Shown: positions 34,136 to 44,196 of the stretch, piece by piece
Numbering within the stretch: the first letter of the stretch is position 1
How the letters are laid out: every line of letters begins with the position of its first letter
Assembly (NCBI RefSeq): GCF_904846345.1
Contig: NZ_CAJHAJ010000003.1
Location: 124,001-188,000 of the forward strand
DNA length: 64,000 bases
DNA from: Psychrobacter maritimus
GTDB lineage: Bacteria > Pseudomonadota > Gammaproteobacteria > Pseudomonadales > Moraxellaceae
Direction: 5' to 3'
Position numbers and translations under genes: made by a program
Notes under the pieces: model-generated
Database searches by the model: none
The model's input: the letters and a program-made list of their open reading frames with translations, nothing else
Told to the model about the DNA's origin: nothing

Positions 34136-34879
34136 TTATTCTAGGTTTTGTGCATCTTCCTGCTTCTCAATTTTATGCTGATCTTCTGTACGCTCTACTT
34201 TCCAGTAGCTAGATATATATAAATGCGTTTTAGCTATGGACCGGTTGAATTTAAAATAGTCACGCAGTACACGCATACTATGGAATTCACAAGCAGCCCA
34301 AACAGCAGGTTGCCCTTCAAGCCAAGTAATGGTTTTAACATGCTCAAGTAAAGGGCTGCTTGCGGAGTTTGGAGTAGGATTTATAACCCAGTAAATGTCA
34401 ACGTTCTTAGGTTTTTTAAGATTTTGTCGATCTGCCTCGCTGCTGATCTCAAGGATGGCATAGCCGCGTGCATCGTCAGGTAATTGTGCAAGATTGACCG
34501 TAATCGCAGGTAGTGCAGTCATGTCACCTATTAATAAAAACCAATCTGCATCACGGTTGATGAGCTTTTTTGGTCCTGGTCCGCCTACCAATATTTGCTC
34601 ACCCACTTGGGCGTTACGTGCCCACATTGAAGCAGGGCCTTCAGCGTCGTGCAAGGCAAAATCGATATCTATTTCACCCTCACGTTGACCACTTATAGTA
34701 TAGGTGCGCATTAGTGGTCGAGTCCCATGGCCTTGAGGAAATATGAGTTTGATATAAGCGCTTTCTTGATCTGTTGGAAAGTCAATCAAGCCAGCACCGC
34801 CAAGCGTGACGCGGCACATATGTGGCGTGATGTATTTGGTACAAGTAACATCCAGTATTCTTGGAGCGGGTTTTGCCAT
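34136..34879 (-). CDS. Siderophore-interacting protein (ferric-siderophore reductase, ViuB/SIP family)
   Basis: SIP-family flavoproteins reduce ferric siderophores in the cytoplasm with NAD(P)H, releasing iron. The 247-residue product has an FAD-binding domain with the motif RTYTIS (about 58-63) and HDAEGPASMWA, then a pyridine-nucleotide part with LIGDMTALPAI and WAACEF, and the typical SSYWK near the end. It lies 106 bp downstream of a TonB-dependent receptor on the same strand, so the two are probably one transcription unit controlled from the Fur box at 37276. Confidence 0.9.
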   Translation of the reverse strand: MAKPAPRILDVTCTKYITPHMCRVTLGGAGLIDFPTDQESAYIKLIFPQGHGTRPLMRTYTISGQREGEIDIDFALHDAEGPASMWARNAQVGEQILVGGPGPKKLINRDADWFLLIGDMTALPAITVNLAQLPDDARGYAILEISSEADRQNLKKPKNVDIYWVINPTPNSASSPLLEHVKTITWLEGQPAVWAACEFHSMRVLRDYFKFNRSIAKTHLYISSYWKVERTEDQHKIEKQEDAQNLE

Positions 34880-34985
34880 TTTGATATCTTTCTTAATTTA
34901 AGTGTTTCATGTTTTAAGTCATCATTTTAGATAAAGCAAGTGTATAAGACTGACATTACCTTGGTAATAATAAGTCCTACATTGT

Positions 34986-37193
34986 TTAAAAGTTGGCCTT
35001 TAGACTGACTGATATTTGGCGTTCAGGCCCCATCCAACAGTTATTGCTATCGTAGCAAGTACCGACATAGGTTTTATCAAACAAGTTATTGATACTAGCA
35101 CCAACCGTCAGCATCGGATTGACCTTATAGCTGCCACCAATATCTACCAATGTCACACTTGGCAGCGCATCGGAATTTTGCTTATCAAGTTGCATTCCGT
35201 CTTCATAGCGAACCCCTGCATTGAGGGTAAGCTTATCTGTGGCGTAATAGTCTGCCCACAGTGTCGCCTTGTGCTTAGCGGTTTGTGCTGGGGTGTTACC
35301 TACCACGTCAGGGTTGAATTCATCTTTGGTAATCTCAGCATCGGTATAGCTGTAGCTTGCAGCAATATCTACCCACTCACTTAGCATGTGGCTGCCTGAA
35401 ACCTCGAAGCCTTTAGAGGTAATTTCACCCGTTTGGGTTTGACTTCTATAACTGATCTCATCTGCCACCACCACGTTTTTTTGTGTGATGTCAAACACCG
35501 CCAACGTCCCTTGAGTGGCGCGATCTGAGGACAGATATTTGATACCAACTTCTAACTGGTCAGCGGTGGTTGGCTCAAATGCCTTATTGGTAATGAAGTT
35601 GCTACCGACAACGGGCTGAAACGACTGTGAGTAGCTGGCATAAGGAGATAGGCCATTATCGAAGTCATAAATGGCAGCAAGGCGACCACTGGTTTTTGAA
35701 GCGTCATTGTCAATCGTTTTGTTACTATAAACCGCACCTTTAGAGGCGTCGGTTTGCTCGGTCGTGCTGTCAAAATTATCGTGACGTAATCCTGCTACTA
35801 CCGTCAAATCCTGCCACTGCATCTCATCTTGTACATAAAATCCTAGCTGGCTTTGTTCGATGTCCTGTTTCTGTCGATAAATATCTAATGGCAAAGTGCC
35901 AGCATTGATTTGTGAAAAATCGGGGTTGGACAAATCAAGGTTTGGGGTGCCATCTGCGCCAGCATCATAATAAGTGGCGCTACTGTCCGTTTCTTGATAC
36001 TCCACACCGAATAATAAATTGTGCGAGATATTGGCGGTATCTAACTGATAAGCCAGCTGATTGTCTGTGGTCCAGTTGTTCATCTTTTCATCAGTGGTAT
36101 AGGCCACACGATTTAAAATCTTGTCGCTACCCGTGATAAATCCTTCTTGATTGTACATATTGCGCTGCTGCGCTTCGGCATCGGTATAGCGTAGGATATG
36201 CTTAAAAGTTAATTTGTCATTGATAGCCCAGTTGACAGTCACACTTGGCATCAGTACTTCTTTGCTAAAATGATTCCACTCGTCACCTGCGTAGGCATCA
36301 CTATCTAGCTTGCCATAGCTGGCATTGTAGACTGTCCCAACAGCTGGCAGCGGAGTAGAAGGCACCATCTCTGGATCGTCTTGGTAAAAAAGATTGGCAA
36401 GAACGGAGACATCTTCTGTCGGTCGCCATTCAAGTGACGGATTAATTAAAGTGCGTTCTTCTTCTGTGGTCTGCATCTGACCCTCTTTTTTACGTTTTAA
36501 TGCCACCAAGCGATAATTAAGCGTATCTGAAATAGGGCCTGTCGTATCGACCGACATTTCTTTGAGATTTTGATTGCCAAGTCGTAACTGCACTTCAGAT
36601 GCTTGAGTGCTTTTTGGTGTTTTGGCGACCTGATTGACCATGCCACCTGGAGCCGCGTAGCCGTAAAGTGAGGATGCTGGTCCTTTTAAGATTTCTACCG
36701 CTTCAGTCGCATAAATGTCTACTTGCGGCATCAGGTTCCAAGCACCGTCATAGGGGAGGCGTAATCCATCATAAAAATTGGAATAAGTCTTAAAACCGCG
36801 AATATTGTATTCATCAAAAATAGATACCGTACCACGGCTCTCAGTACTCACGCCGGGCTCGTAACGCAAGGCCGCGTTGACACTGTCTGCTTGGCGTTTT
36901 TGTAATAGTTCTTGATTGATTCTCGTATAACTTATTGGCGCATCATTAGGGTCTAATGCAGTTTTGGTGCCTGTACTGCGGTAGCTATCGGCATAAACCG
37001 TAATAGTATCTAAGGTCGTCGCTGGTGTCGGATTAACAGTAGCAACATTCTCATCTTCGTTTTGGACATCTTCAATATTACTTGCCGTTTCTTCAGCATA
37101 TGCACCATGGCTAATACTCATTAATAAACCAATCCTGACTGCTATTCTTAGTTGTTTCTTTCGGGCAGATTTGGAACATAAAAGAGACGGCAT
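34986..37193 (-). CDS. TonB-dependent siderophore receptor 1
   Basis: This outer-membrane gated barrel imports a ferric siderophore using TonB energy. The 735-residue protein has an N-terminal signal (cleavage near SHGAYA, residue 33), a plug domain (about 60-200; ISYTRINQELL, GPASSLYGYAAPGGMVNQVAK), and a 22-strand-type barrel ending in ISVSLKANF with the terminal Phe. The weak TonB box may be DTITVYA near residue 62. It resembles the FhuA/FoxA/FecA hydroxamate group, but the ligand is not decided. AAAGGA precedes the start. A Fur box lies 83 bp upstream. Confidence 0.93.
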   Translation of the reverse strand: MPSLLCSKSARKKQLRIAVRIGLLMSISHGAYAEETASNIEDVQNEDENVATVNPTPATTLDTITVYADSYRSTGTKTALDPNDAPISYTRINQELLQKRQADSVNAALRYEPGVSTESRGTVSIFDEYNIRGFKTYSNFYDGLRLPYDGAWNLMPQVDIYATEAVEILKGPASSLYGYAAPGGMVNQVAKTPKSTQASEVQLRLGNQNLKEMSVDTTGPISDTLNYRLVALKRKKEGQMQTTEEERTLINPSLEWRPTEDVSVLANLFYQDDPEMVPSTPLPAVGTVYNASYGKLDSDAYAGDEWNHFSKEVLMPSVTVNWAINDKLTFKHILRYTDAEAQQRNMYNQEGFITGSDKILNRVAYTTDEKMNNWTTDNQLAYQLDTANISHNLLFGVEYQETDSSATYYDAGADGTPNLDLSNPDFSQINAGTLPLDIYRQKQDIEQSQLGFYVQDEMQWQDLTVVAGLRHDNFDSTTEQTDASKGAVYSNKTIDNDASKTSGRLAAIYDFDNGLSPYASYSQSFQPVVGSNFITNKAFEPTTADQLEVGIKYLSSDRATQGTLAVFDITQKNVVVADEISYRSQTQTGEITSKGFEVSGSHMLSEWVDIAASYSYTDAEITKDEFNPDVVGNTPAQTAKHKATLWADYYATDKLTLNAGVRYEDGMQLDKQNSDALPSVTLVDIGGSYKVNPMLTVGASINNLFDKTYVGTCYDSNNCWMGPERQISVSLKANF

Positions 37194-37261
37194 CGTATTT
37201 CCTTTCAGATAGAAGTAGTTGACGGTTTTAAATTAAAAGATGAGTATATAAATATGGGAAT

Positions 37262-37292
37262 AATGATAACACTAATGATTATTGTTATCATT
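37262..37292. promoter_or_regulatory. Fur box, divergent receptor 1 / PepSY 1
   Basis: AATGATAAC and GTTATCATT flank a 31-bp palindromic region. Inside, TGATTATTGTTATCA (37276-37290) matches the 15-bp Fur consensus at 12 positions. Overlapping sites are likely. It lies upstream of receptor 1 (-) and about 320 bp before the PepSY gene (+). Confidence 0.75.
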
Positions 37293-37615
37293 AAAAAATT
37301 ACAATAAGAGTTTTTATAGAAGCATTGGAGGTATTTATTGTCAGCACTTATACAGAATACATAAGGTTTAAGTGAGGAAAAATCATTACTGATTAAAATT
37401 ATAAAAAGTTAAAAAGCACCTCATATAAGGCCAATTATTTCCTATAAATCGCAGTGTTTTGATGAGTTTTCTTGTATGATGCTGCCATCTTTAAAAACAC
37501 GTTATAGGCTTGGAAATATTTTGGGTCGAATCTAACAATCAGCTATTTTATATTAATATTATCAATGCGTTCATGACGTTAATTGAGCAGCTAAAGATGG
37601 TTAAAGGTCATATTT

Positions 37616-39115
37616 ATGAGTAGAGATACACGTCAACCCCCTAACAATCAACGCTATTTTACAGTATGGAGATGGCATTTTTATGCAGGCATGTTTATTG
37701 CCCCTTTTTTGATTATTTTAGCGTTTACAGGACTTGGCATGCTGCTTATGTCCAATACAACAGGCCGAGATAGTGATCGTTTAACCGTCACCCCTCTACA
37801 GTCTATGGTTCAAGCACCAATCGCCAATCAAGCAAAAAACGCCCTTCAAACCTTACCAGATAGCACGCTGATTAAATATATCGCACCCCGCAACACCGAT
37901 ACGGTGGCCTTGTTTCAAGTGGTATCAGGTAGGCATGACAATATGGTGGCGGTGAATCCGTACACAGGTGATATTGTTAAAAGTACCCCCACTAATACGG
38001 GCTTGTACAATACCCTTGATAGTATTCATAGCGATTTGCTGTTAGGGAAGGTTGGTGATTTTATTCAAGAAGCCACCGCCTCATTAACTATTTTGATGGT
38101 TTTAACGGGTTGGTACTTGTGGTGGCAAAAACGCAAATCTGTCAAAGCTATGTTGATTCCGGATGATAGTAACCTAAAGAAAAAGCGTTCATTTTTCCGT
38201 ACTATTCACGCCACCTTAGGCACTTGGATATCCATTGTCTTGTTGTTTTTTTGCATTTCAGGCATGGCTTGGGCAGGTATTTGGGGCGAGCGAATCATAC
38301 AAGCTTGGAGTCAGTTTCCGGCCGGTAAATGGGGCGTGGCGCCCATGCCACTTTCGATTGACCATGGTCAGCATCATGCGGGTATGGATATGGATAACGC
38401 CAATGCCGCGCTGCACGTTCATGGAGCAGCACCAACACTTACACCAACACATGGTCGTGTATTAAATACGGGCAGTACCAAAGAGGTACCTTGGGTGCTA
38501 GAACTGACACCGATGCCGCTGTCAGGGTCAACGAAAGGTGAGAACGGTATCGCGCCTAATATTCCCATTATGATTGATACGGTAGATAGGTTTGCTCGTG
38601 AGATTGGCTTTGAAGGGCGTTATCAGCTGAATCTACCACAAGGCGCGACAGGAGTGTGGACGATTAGCCAAGATTCTATGAGCTACGATATGAAAAGTCC
38701 AACGGCTGACCGTACGGTACATATCGACCGCTATTCGGGGAAGATATTGGCTGATATCCGCTTTGAGGATTACAATGCTTTTGGCAAGTTTATGGCAGCG
38801 GGTGCGGCTATTCACATGGGAACGCTGGGATTATGGAGCGTGTTAGCCAATGGACTGTTTTGCTTATCAGTGATTGCAATTTGTGTGAGCGGTTATGTCA
38901 TATGGTGGCAACGTCGTCCTCGTAATGCCAACGAAATCATTGGACTAAATCCACCAGCACGTGGACAAGGTTTTTCCATATGGTGGTCGTTTGCCATTCC
39001 ATTGCTTGTTGTGGCTATTATATTCCCAGCAGCAATCATTGTGATTATGGCTATTACGTTGTTGGATTTTTTGGTAATTTCTCGGGCGCACTTTGTACAG
39101 AAGCTATTCAAATAA
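37616..39115 (+). CDS. PepSY-associated membrane protein 1
   Basis: PepSY-TM proteins next to siderophore receptors (FoxB, PiuB-like) are thought to reduce or release iron at the inner membrane. The 499-residue product has an N-terminal membrane helix (about 20-45), a periplasmic PepSY part (HSDLLLGKVGDFIQEATA), a second helix near 160, a helix about 200-220, a His/Met-rich periplasmic loop (DHGQHHAGMDMDNANAALHV, about 243-262) and two or three C-terminal helices. AAAGGTCA lies just before ATG 37616. Metal binding by the loop is an inference. A terminator follows. Confidence 0.85.
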   Translation: MSRDTRQPPNNQRYFTVWRWHFYAGMFIAPFLIILAFTGLGMLLMSNTTGRDSDRLTVTPLQSMVQAPIANQAKNALQTLPDSTLIKYIAPRNTDTVALFQVVSGRHDNMVAVNPYTGDIVKSTPTNTGLYNTLDSIHSDLLLGKVGDFIQEATASLTILMVLTGWYLWWQKRKSVKAMLIPDDSNLKKKRSFFRTIHATLGTWISIVLLFFCISGMAWAGIWGERIIQAWSQFPAGKWGVAPMPLSIDHGQHHAGMDMDNANAALHVHGAAPTLTPTHGRVLNTGSTKEVPWVLELTPMPLSGSTKGENGIAPNIPIMIDTVDRFAREIGFEGRYQLNLPQGATGVWTISQDSMSYDMKSPTADRTVHIDRYSGKILADIRFEDYNAFGKFMAAGAAIHMGTLGLWSVLANGLFCLSVIAICVSGYVIWWQRRPRNANEIIGLNPPARGQGFSIWWSFAIPLLVVAIIFPAAIIVIMAITLLDFLVISRAHFVQKLFK

Positions 39116-39176
39116 ACTATATGCTTAAATTTAGGCAGTTAATAGTTAAGGTTTAACAGATACTGTGCTTAATTGA

Positions 39177-39205
39177 GGTCACTTTTAAAAAGTGGCCTTT
39201 TTTTT
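39177..39205 (+). terminator. Intrinsic terminator after PepSY 1
   Basis: GGTCACTTTT pairs with AAAAAGTGGCC (with one G-U pair), followed by eight T residues. Confidence 0.85.
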
Positions 39206-39301
39206 GCTGTGCTATTTTTATCTATAGTGTTTGCTAACAAAAAAGTATTGCTATCTCATGACGTAGACCTTCACTGTATCAAAAATATTTCAATACTGTA
39301 T

Positions 39302-39316
39302 TGATAATCATTATTA
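39302..39316. promoter_or_regulatory. Fur box upstream of receptor 2
   Basis: TGATAATCATTATTA matches the consensus TGATAATCATTATCA at 14 of 15 positions, and a further ATTATCTTTATCA overlaps to the right. It lies 177 bp before receptor 2. Confidence 0.85.
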
Positions 39317-39492
39317 TTATCTTTATCATGTACAAACTCTAATGTAACAAATAATATATTTATTCACCAGGACTATTAATAAATAGCTCATTTCTCATGA
39401 CGCTCTACAAAGTTGACATGTATTAGTAAGCACTATTGTCTTGAATAACTGCCTTCCCTCAAATTCTCCTCACTTTCATTGAGATACCATTG

Positions 39493-41775
39493 ATGTTTAT
39501 GATTACACAAAGTAGAAAACAGCATAAACCTAACCCTTTAAGTTGGTTCGTTAAGCAAACCATGCACCTTTCAGCCATTGCTTCGTTGGCAGTAAGCTCA
39601 TCTATGATTCATGCTGAAGTATCACAGCAACAAACCGATGATAACGGCATTGAAATCAATCGTGACGAGAATACGACAGAACCAAGTACTACGCTACCGA
39701 CTATCGTGGTCATGGCAGAGACAAATAAACAGGTCACGGAAAATACTGATAGCTATACAATCCCTGTCACCAGTAGTGCCACAGGTATGGGCTTGTCGGC
39801 CAAAGAAACACCGCAAGCGGTCAGTGTGGTTACCAACCAGCAAATCAAAGATCAAAATTCAAACACCCTAATAGATGTGCTTAAACGCACGCCTGCTATT
39901 CAAGTAAGTAGCGTTGATGGCGCGCGTAATGGTCTTTCATCAAGAGGCTTTGCTATCAATAGCTTCCAAATTGACGGCTTAAACACCGATTTTGTCCAGC
40001 AAGCTGCCATGGGCGAATACTCTGCCAATACCGCGATGTTTGACCATGTTGAAATCGTACGCGGCGCGACTGGTTTGATGAGTGGCTCAGGCGACCCTTC
40101 TGCCAATGTCAACTTGATACGTAAACGGGCTGATAGTGCTGTGCCAAAAACAGAGCTATCCGCCAATGTTGATCGTTATGGGCAATATGGTCTCAGTGTT
40201 GACCGTAGCCAGCCATTAAGCGAAAGCGGGGCGGTACGAGGCCGAGTGGTGGCTAGCTATCAAGATGGTAATACCTTTATCGACCGTCAAGAACTGGGTC
40301 AAAGTCTGTTTTATGCCACAGTAGATGCGGACGTGGGCGACAGCACCACGGTCAGTGTGGGTGCTAGCGGTCAACACAATAAATCAAAATCAACCATGTG
40401 GGGCGGCTTGCCAAACTATCTAAGTGATGGGTCAAAAGCGGATTGGGATACCAGTAAAAATGGCAGCGCAGATTGGACAAACTGGGATTCTGATAATACC
40501 TATTACTTTGCAGATATTGACCATGATTTTAATGCCGACTGGAACTTGACCGCCAATGCCAGCTATAACGAGAGTGACAGTAGTCCAAAGCTGCTTTATA
40601 TGTATGCCAATGGCGACCAACAAGTGGACGCTACTACTGGACTTATTTTTAACCTAAACCCATTTCATGCCGATACCGAACGCAAACAGTTCAATGTTAA
40701 AAGCAAGTTAACTGGTAATTTTGATGCGTTGGGAAAGACGCATAAGCTCATCGTAGGCGGTTCCTATAGTAAAAGTGATCTTGATACTTTCACTTATAAG
40801 TCACCGCCTGATGGTATATTGCCGCTCCCAGATTTTTCTGACTGGGATGGCAGTTATCTTGAACCAGAATGGGGAGAGCGCAATCGCAGCTCTGATGTCA
40901 CAACCAAAGAAAAAGCTATCTTTGCGGCAACTCAGCTCAAACCATCGGATCCTTTAGCCGTGATTTTGGGAACGCGTGTGTCTGATTTTGAACGCTCAGG
41001 TGTGCAGTATGGCCGAAACGTCAACACGGAAGCCAAACACATCTGGACTCCGTACGCAGGTATTACCTATGCGGTTAATGACAATCACAGTCTTTATACC
41101 AGCTACAGTGATATCTTCAAACCTCAAACTCAGCGTGATATAAATGGCAAATTCCTCGATCCTATTGAAGGTAAAAACTATGAAATCGGTCTAAAAAGTG
41201 AGTCAGATAATGGCGCATTACAAAGCCAAGTGAGTATTTTTAGAATCGAGCAGGACAACCTTGCTCAACTCGATGGCGGTCAAATAATACCCGGCACCGA
41301 CCTTGAAAAAGCCTACTACGGAGCAAAAGGTGCCATCAGTCAGGGTGTAGAAGTACAAGTGTCTGGTCAAATCAGCGACCAACTACAAGCGAGCGTTGGT
41401 TATACGCATTTTAATGCTGAAGATAACAAGGGCAAGACCATCAATACAGGCTTTGCCGATACCACGCTGAATCTGTTTGCCACTTATAATCTTGATCATA
41501 TCATTCCTAATTTAATCATTGGCGGCGGCGTTGACTGGTCAAATGGATACTATGGCATTGTCAAAAACCCTGTGACAAAACAATCTGAAAAGTACGGTCA
41601 AGATGACGTGACGCTTGCCAATATCATGGCAAGATATACTTTTAACGACAATCTTGAAGCGCAGGTTAATGTGAATAATTTGTTTAATCAAAAGTATCTT
41701 GCGGGCAGCACCTTTAGTGAATTGACTTACGGTGAGCCTTTGAATGTAGTCGGCAGATTAACCTATCGCTTTTAA
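39493..41775 (+). CDS. TonB-dependent siderophore receptor 2 (FhuE/FpvA-like)
   Basis: This outer-membrane receptor has 760 residues from ATG 39493; the frame opens one codon earlier with TTG. Signal peptide cleavage is near MIHAEV (about residue 40). The plug has the siderophore-receptor phrases GLSAKETPQAVSVVTNQQI, DVLKRTPAIQVSSVDG and FQIDGL, and the barrel ends RLTYRF. The pattern is that of ferric coprogen/pyoverdine/rhodotorulic-acid type receptors, so a hydroxamate is the likely ligand (inference). It heads a run with DUF3649, PepSY 2 and DUF3325 genes. Confidence 0.93.
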   Translation: MFMITQSRKQHKPNPLSWFVKQTMHLSAIASLAVSSSMIHAEVSQQQTDDNGIEINRDENTTEPSTTLPTIVVMAETNKQVTENTDSYTIPVTSSATGMGLSAKETPQAVSVVTNQQIKDQNSNTLIDVLKRTPAIQVSSVDGARNGLSSRGFAINSFQIDGLNTDFVQQAAMGEYSANTAMFDHVEIVRGATGLMSGSGDPSANVNLIRKRADSAVPKTELSANVDRYGQYGLSVDRSQPLSESGAVRGRVVASYQDGNTFIDRQELGQSLFYATVDADVGDSTTVSVGASGQHNKSKSTMWGGLPNYLSDGSKADWDTSKNGSADWTNWDSDNTYYFADIDHDFNADWNLTANASYNESDSSPKLLYMYANGDQQVDATTGLIFNLNPFHADTERKQFNVKSKLTGNFDALGKTHKLIVGGSYSKSDLDTFTYKSPPDGILPLPDFSDWDGSYLEPEWGERNRSSDVTTKEKAIFAATQLKPSDPLAVILGTRVSDFERSGVQYGRNVNTEAKHIWTPYAGITYAVNDNHSLYTSYSDIFKPQTQRDINGKFLDPIEGKNYEIGLKSESDNGALQSQVSIFRIEQDNLAQLDGGQIIPGTDLEKAYYGAKGAISQGVEVQVSGQISDQLQASVGYTHFNAEDNKGKTINTGFADTTLNLFATYNLDHIIPNLIIGGGVDWSNGYYGIVKNPVTKQSEKYGQDDVTLANIMARYTFNDNLEAQVNVNNLFNQKYLAGSTFSELTYGEPLNVVGRLTYRF

Positions 41776-41835
41776 TCGTTCGCTTTTAACTTTCATACCG
41801 ATTATGACCATCTATCTTAATATGCAGGCAGTCAC

Positions 41836-42126
41836 ATGAGTAAGCGCCGTAGCAGTCATGGTTTTTATCTACCTGATTTTAAAGTCCTTAGTCGTATTTT
41901 TTTAGCGATTATTGGTAGCTATGGCATCGCGGTGCTTACGAGTTTGATGTTTTTGGCCTTACCTATAGATGAGATTTCTGCCATCTATTGGGGTCAAATT
42001 GCTAGCGTTGTTGTATGCGCGCTCATCCTTGTCTTAGTATTTTCTTTGCGTCGTTTATGGCTGGCATGGGCGGTGGTCGTCGGTATTGCAGGGATATTAG
42101 GGGTGATTGATTATGTCGCTATTTAG
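41836..42126 (+). CDS. Small membrane protein, DUF3649-like
   Basis: This 96-residue protein has three hydrophobic segments (about 17-42, 48-68, 73-95) and a basic N terminus. The sequence KVLSRIFLAIIGSYGIAVL followed by LPIDEI fits DUF3649, a small iron-uptake associated protein usually encoded with PepSY and DUF3325 proteins beside FpvA/FhuE-type receptors. It is 60 bp after receptor 2 and 26 bp before PepSY 2, so it belongs to their operon. Function unknown; assembly or partner of the PepSY reductase is an inference. Confidence 0.8.
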   Translation: MSKRRSSHGFYLPDFKVLSRIFLAIIGSYGIAVLTSLMFLALPIDEISAIYWGQIASVVVCALILVLVFSLRRLWLAWAVVVGIAGILGVIDYVAI

Positions 42127-42152
42127 ATTTTTCTTACCATCAGGCTGTTATT

Positions 42153-43853
42153 ATGCCCTCAGACTCTACTAAGACCCAAACTGCCACAATGAGTAATATT
42201 CAGACAAAAAGTAAAACTAAAGTGAAGGGCTATCGAGTCATTTTATCTGACGTCCATACTTGGTTTGGCCTGTTATTAGGTTGGTTGCTGTTTACCATTT
42301 TTCTGATGGGCACCGTCAGTTATTTTAATAATGAGCTGACGGCATGGATGCAACCTGAAATTCCGGCACGCTCTCAGCAAACGCCATTAACGTCTTCAAC
42401 ATTTACGCACAACCAAAATGTGACGAATCTAAAAGATAAGTCAGATGGTTTTGGTAGGGCAATCGCTCACTTACAGCAAACCCAAGCCCATGCCAAAAAC
42501 TGGTTTATTGCTAAAGATATTGATAGCGATAATATTGCTCAACGTCTGCATATCAATGTGACTACAGATGACAAAAGGCTAAAATATCAGTTTGATACGC
42601 AAACCCAAATGGCATATACACCAAGAGATACCGTAGGCGGTCACTTCTTTTATCGTATGCATTTTGATTTGCATTATATGAGTGTGATATGGGCCAGAAT
42701 TATCATTGGTATAGCTTCTATGATGATGTTGATTGCTATTATCACAGGCATTATTGTCCACAAAAAAATATTTACGGATTTTTTTACCTTTCGTTGGGGC
42801 AAGGGGCAACGCTCGTGGCTTGATGCGCACAATGCTTTTTCTGTGCTGCCAATACCATTTCATTTGATGATTACCTTTACCGGCATTATTACCTTGATAA
42901 CCTTGTATATGCCGTGGGCAGGCATGGTGTCTGGGGTAGATAATGAAGAGTTTTTTAAGGAAATTTATTCTTATCGGGCAGCGGATACAACCGAGTTACA
43001 GACTGCCCCTATGGCCAGTATTGCTCCATTGCTTGCTACAACGCGATCTGATTGGCAAAAACGCAACCCTAATTATGCCGTGACCAGTGTCAGTATTAAT
43101 CACCCTAATACTGACCAAAGTATGATTATTATCGATGGTAAAGCTGAGCATCAATTATCGACGTTAGGGGTATTTCGTATTTATGATGGGCAGACAGGCA
43201 AAGTACTCAAAGACAGTCGACCACCGCCGCTTGCTGTGGAAACACAAGCGGTCATGATAGGTTTGCATGCAGGACGCTTTGCTGATAACTGGCTGCGCTG
43301 GTTGTACTTTTTATGTGGCGCAGCGGGCTGCGGTATGATTGCAACAGGCTTAGTGCTTTGGACGGTTAAACGTCGCCGCCAATTATTCACTATAGATAAG
43401 CCTGATTGGGGATTTTGGTTAGTAGAAAAGCTCAATATTGCGACGCTGGCGGGATTGCCTTTAGCAATGATAGGTTTTTTATGGCTCAATCGTTTATTGC
43501 CGCTAGAGTTAATAGGGCGAGGGAAGTGGGAAGTAGATGGTTTTTTTATCATCTGGGCGTTTGGTTTCTTGCTGACGTTATTACTCTCTAGTCGTCGTGC
43601 GTGGCGTCTATTATTATCATTGGTCACTCTATTGCTTTTATTCACACCGCTACTCAACAGCCTAACTACCGAGCGTGGATTGCTTCACAGTATCTTGAGC
43701 TTCGATGTGCTCTTTATCAGCTTCGACGTTATGTTTTTTATTCTAGCCTTACTGTTTGCTTATATTACTTATGTGGTCAGTTTTAAGAAAGCATCTCACC
43801 AGCAAAAAATAAAGCCGCCTAGTCGTTCAAAGCTTCAGATGGGAAATTTATAG
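42153..43853 (+). CDS. PepSY-associated membrane protein 2
   Basis: The 566-residue PepSY-TM protein has a Ser/Thr/Lys-rich cytoplasmic start and a first helix at about 45-68 (DVHTWFGLLLGWLLFTIFL). PepSY-like periplasmic parts follow, with HFFYRMHFDLHYM and a helix at about 185-205. The histidines in DVHTW, HFDLHY and DAHNAFSVLPIPFH are typical candidate heme or metal ligands. Four more helices form the C-terminal half. It is probably the inner-membrane partner in iron release for receptor 2. The DUF3325 gene starts 1 bp after its stop. Confidence 0.85.
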   Translation: MPSDSTKTQTATMSNIQTKSKTKVKGYRVILSDVHTWFGLLLGWLLFTIFLMGTVSYFNNELTAWMQPEIPARSQQTPLTSSTFTHNQNVTNLKDKSDGFGRAIAHLQQTQAHAKNWFIAKDIDSDNIAQRLHINVTTDDKRLKYQFDTQTQMAYTPRDTVGGHFFYRMHFDLHYMSVIWARIIIGIASMMMLIAIITGIIVHKKIFTDFFTFRWGKGQRSWLDAHNAFSVLPIPFHLMITFTGIITLITLYMPWAGMVSGVDNEEFFKEIYSYRAADTTELQTAPMASIAPLLATTRSDWQKRNPNYAVTSVSINHPNTDQSMIIIDGKAEHQLSTLGVFRIYDGQTGKVLKDSRPPPLAVETQAVMIGLHAGRFADNWLRWLYFLCGAAGCGMIATGLVLWTVKRRRQLFTIDKPDWGFWLVEKLNIATLAGLPLAMIGFLWLNRLLPLELIGRGKWEVDGFFIIWAFGFLLTLLLSSRRAWRLLLSLVTLLLLFTPLLNSLTTERGLLHSILSFDVLFISFDVMFFILALLFAYITYVVSFKKASHQQKIKPPSRSKLQMGNL

Positions 43854-43854
43854 T

Positions 43855-44196
43855 ATGTCTAACGTGCTGTTATCTGGATTGCTATTGGCATTTAATCTGC
43901 TAGGTATGATGGTATTAATGATGACGAGTAAAAGACATAGGGATAAGTTTCATCTCAAACGGCCACTCTTAGTCGCCGTAAGGTCAAACCTGCTATCTCA
44001 TCATGATGAGCAGAAACGATATATTATTAAACAGAAATGGTTACGATGGATGGGGTTGCTACTGCTATTGGTAAGTTTTATCTTAACTTGTTCATCGCTT
44101 CATACTGGTTACTTTATCGTCGTCTGGTTTGCCAGCTTAATCGTAGCAGCAGGAGGTGTATATTTAAGCATGGTTATTTATGAAAAACTGGCATAG
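43855..44196 (+). CDS. Small membrane protein, DUF3325-like
   Basis: This 113-residue product has an N-terminal helix (about 5-24, LLAFNLLGMMVLMM), a basic middle with KRHRDKFHLK, and two C-terminal helices (LRWMGLLLLLVSFIL and IVVWFASLIVAAGG). This layout and its position after a PepSY gene match DUF3325, the usual third member of the set. It is somewhat longer than typical members because of the basic middle. Its stop codon lies inside the first bases of dispersed repeat copy C. Confidence 0.78.
   Translation: MSNVLLSGLLLAFNLLGMMVLMMTSKRHRDKFHLKRPLLVAVRSNLLSHHDEQKRYIIKQKWLRWMGLLLLLVSFILTCSSLHTGYFIVVWFASLIVAAGGVYLSMVIYEKLA

Noticed and set aside
43181-43657. 158-codon minus-strand ORF
   Set aside because: It overlaps PepSY 2 antisense; basic low-complexity composition and lack of a family match mark it as a shadow.
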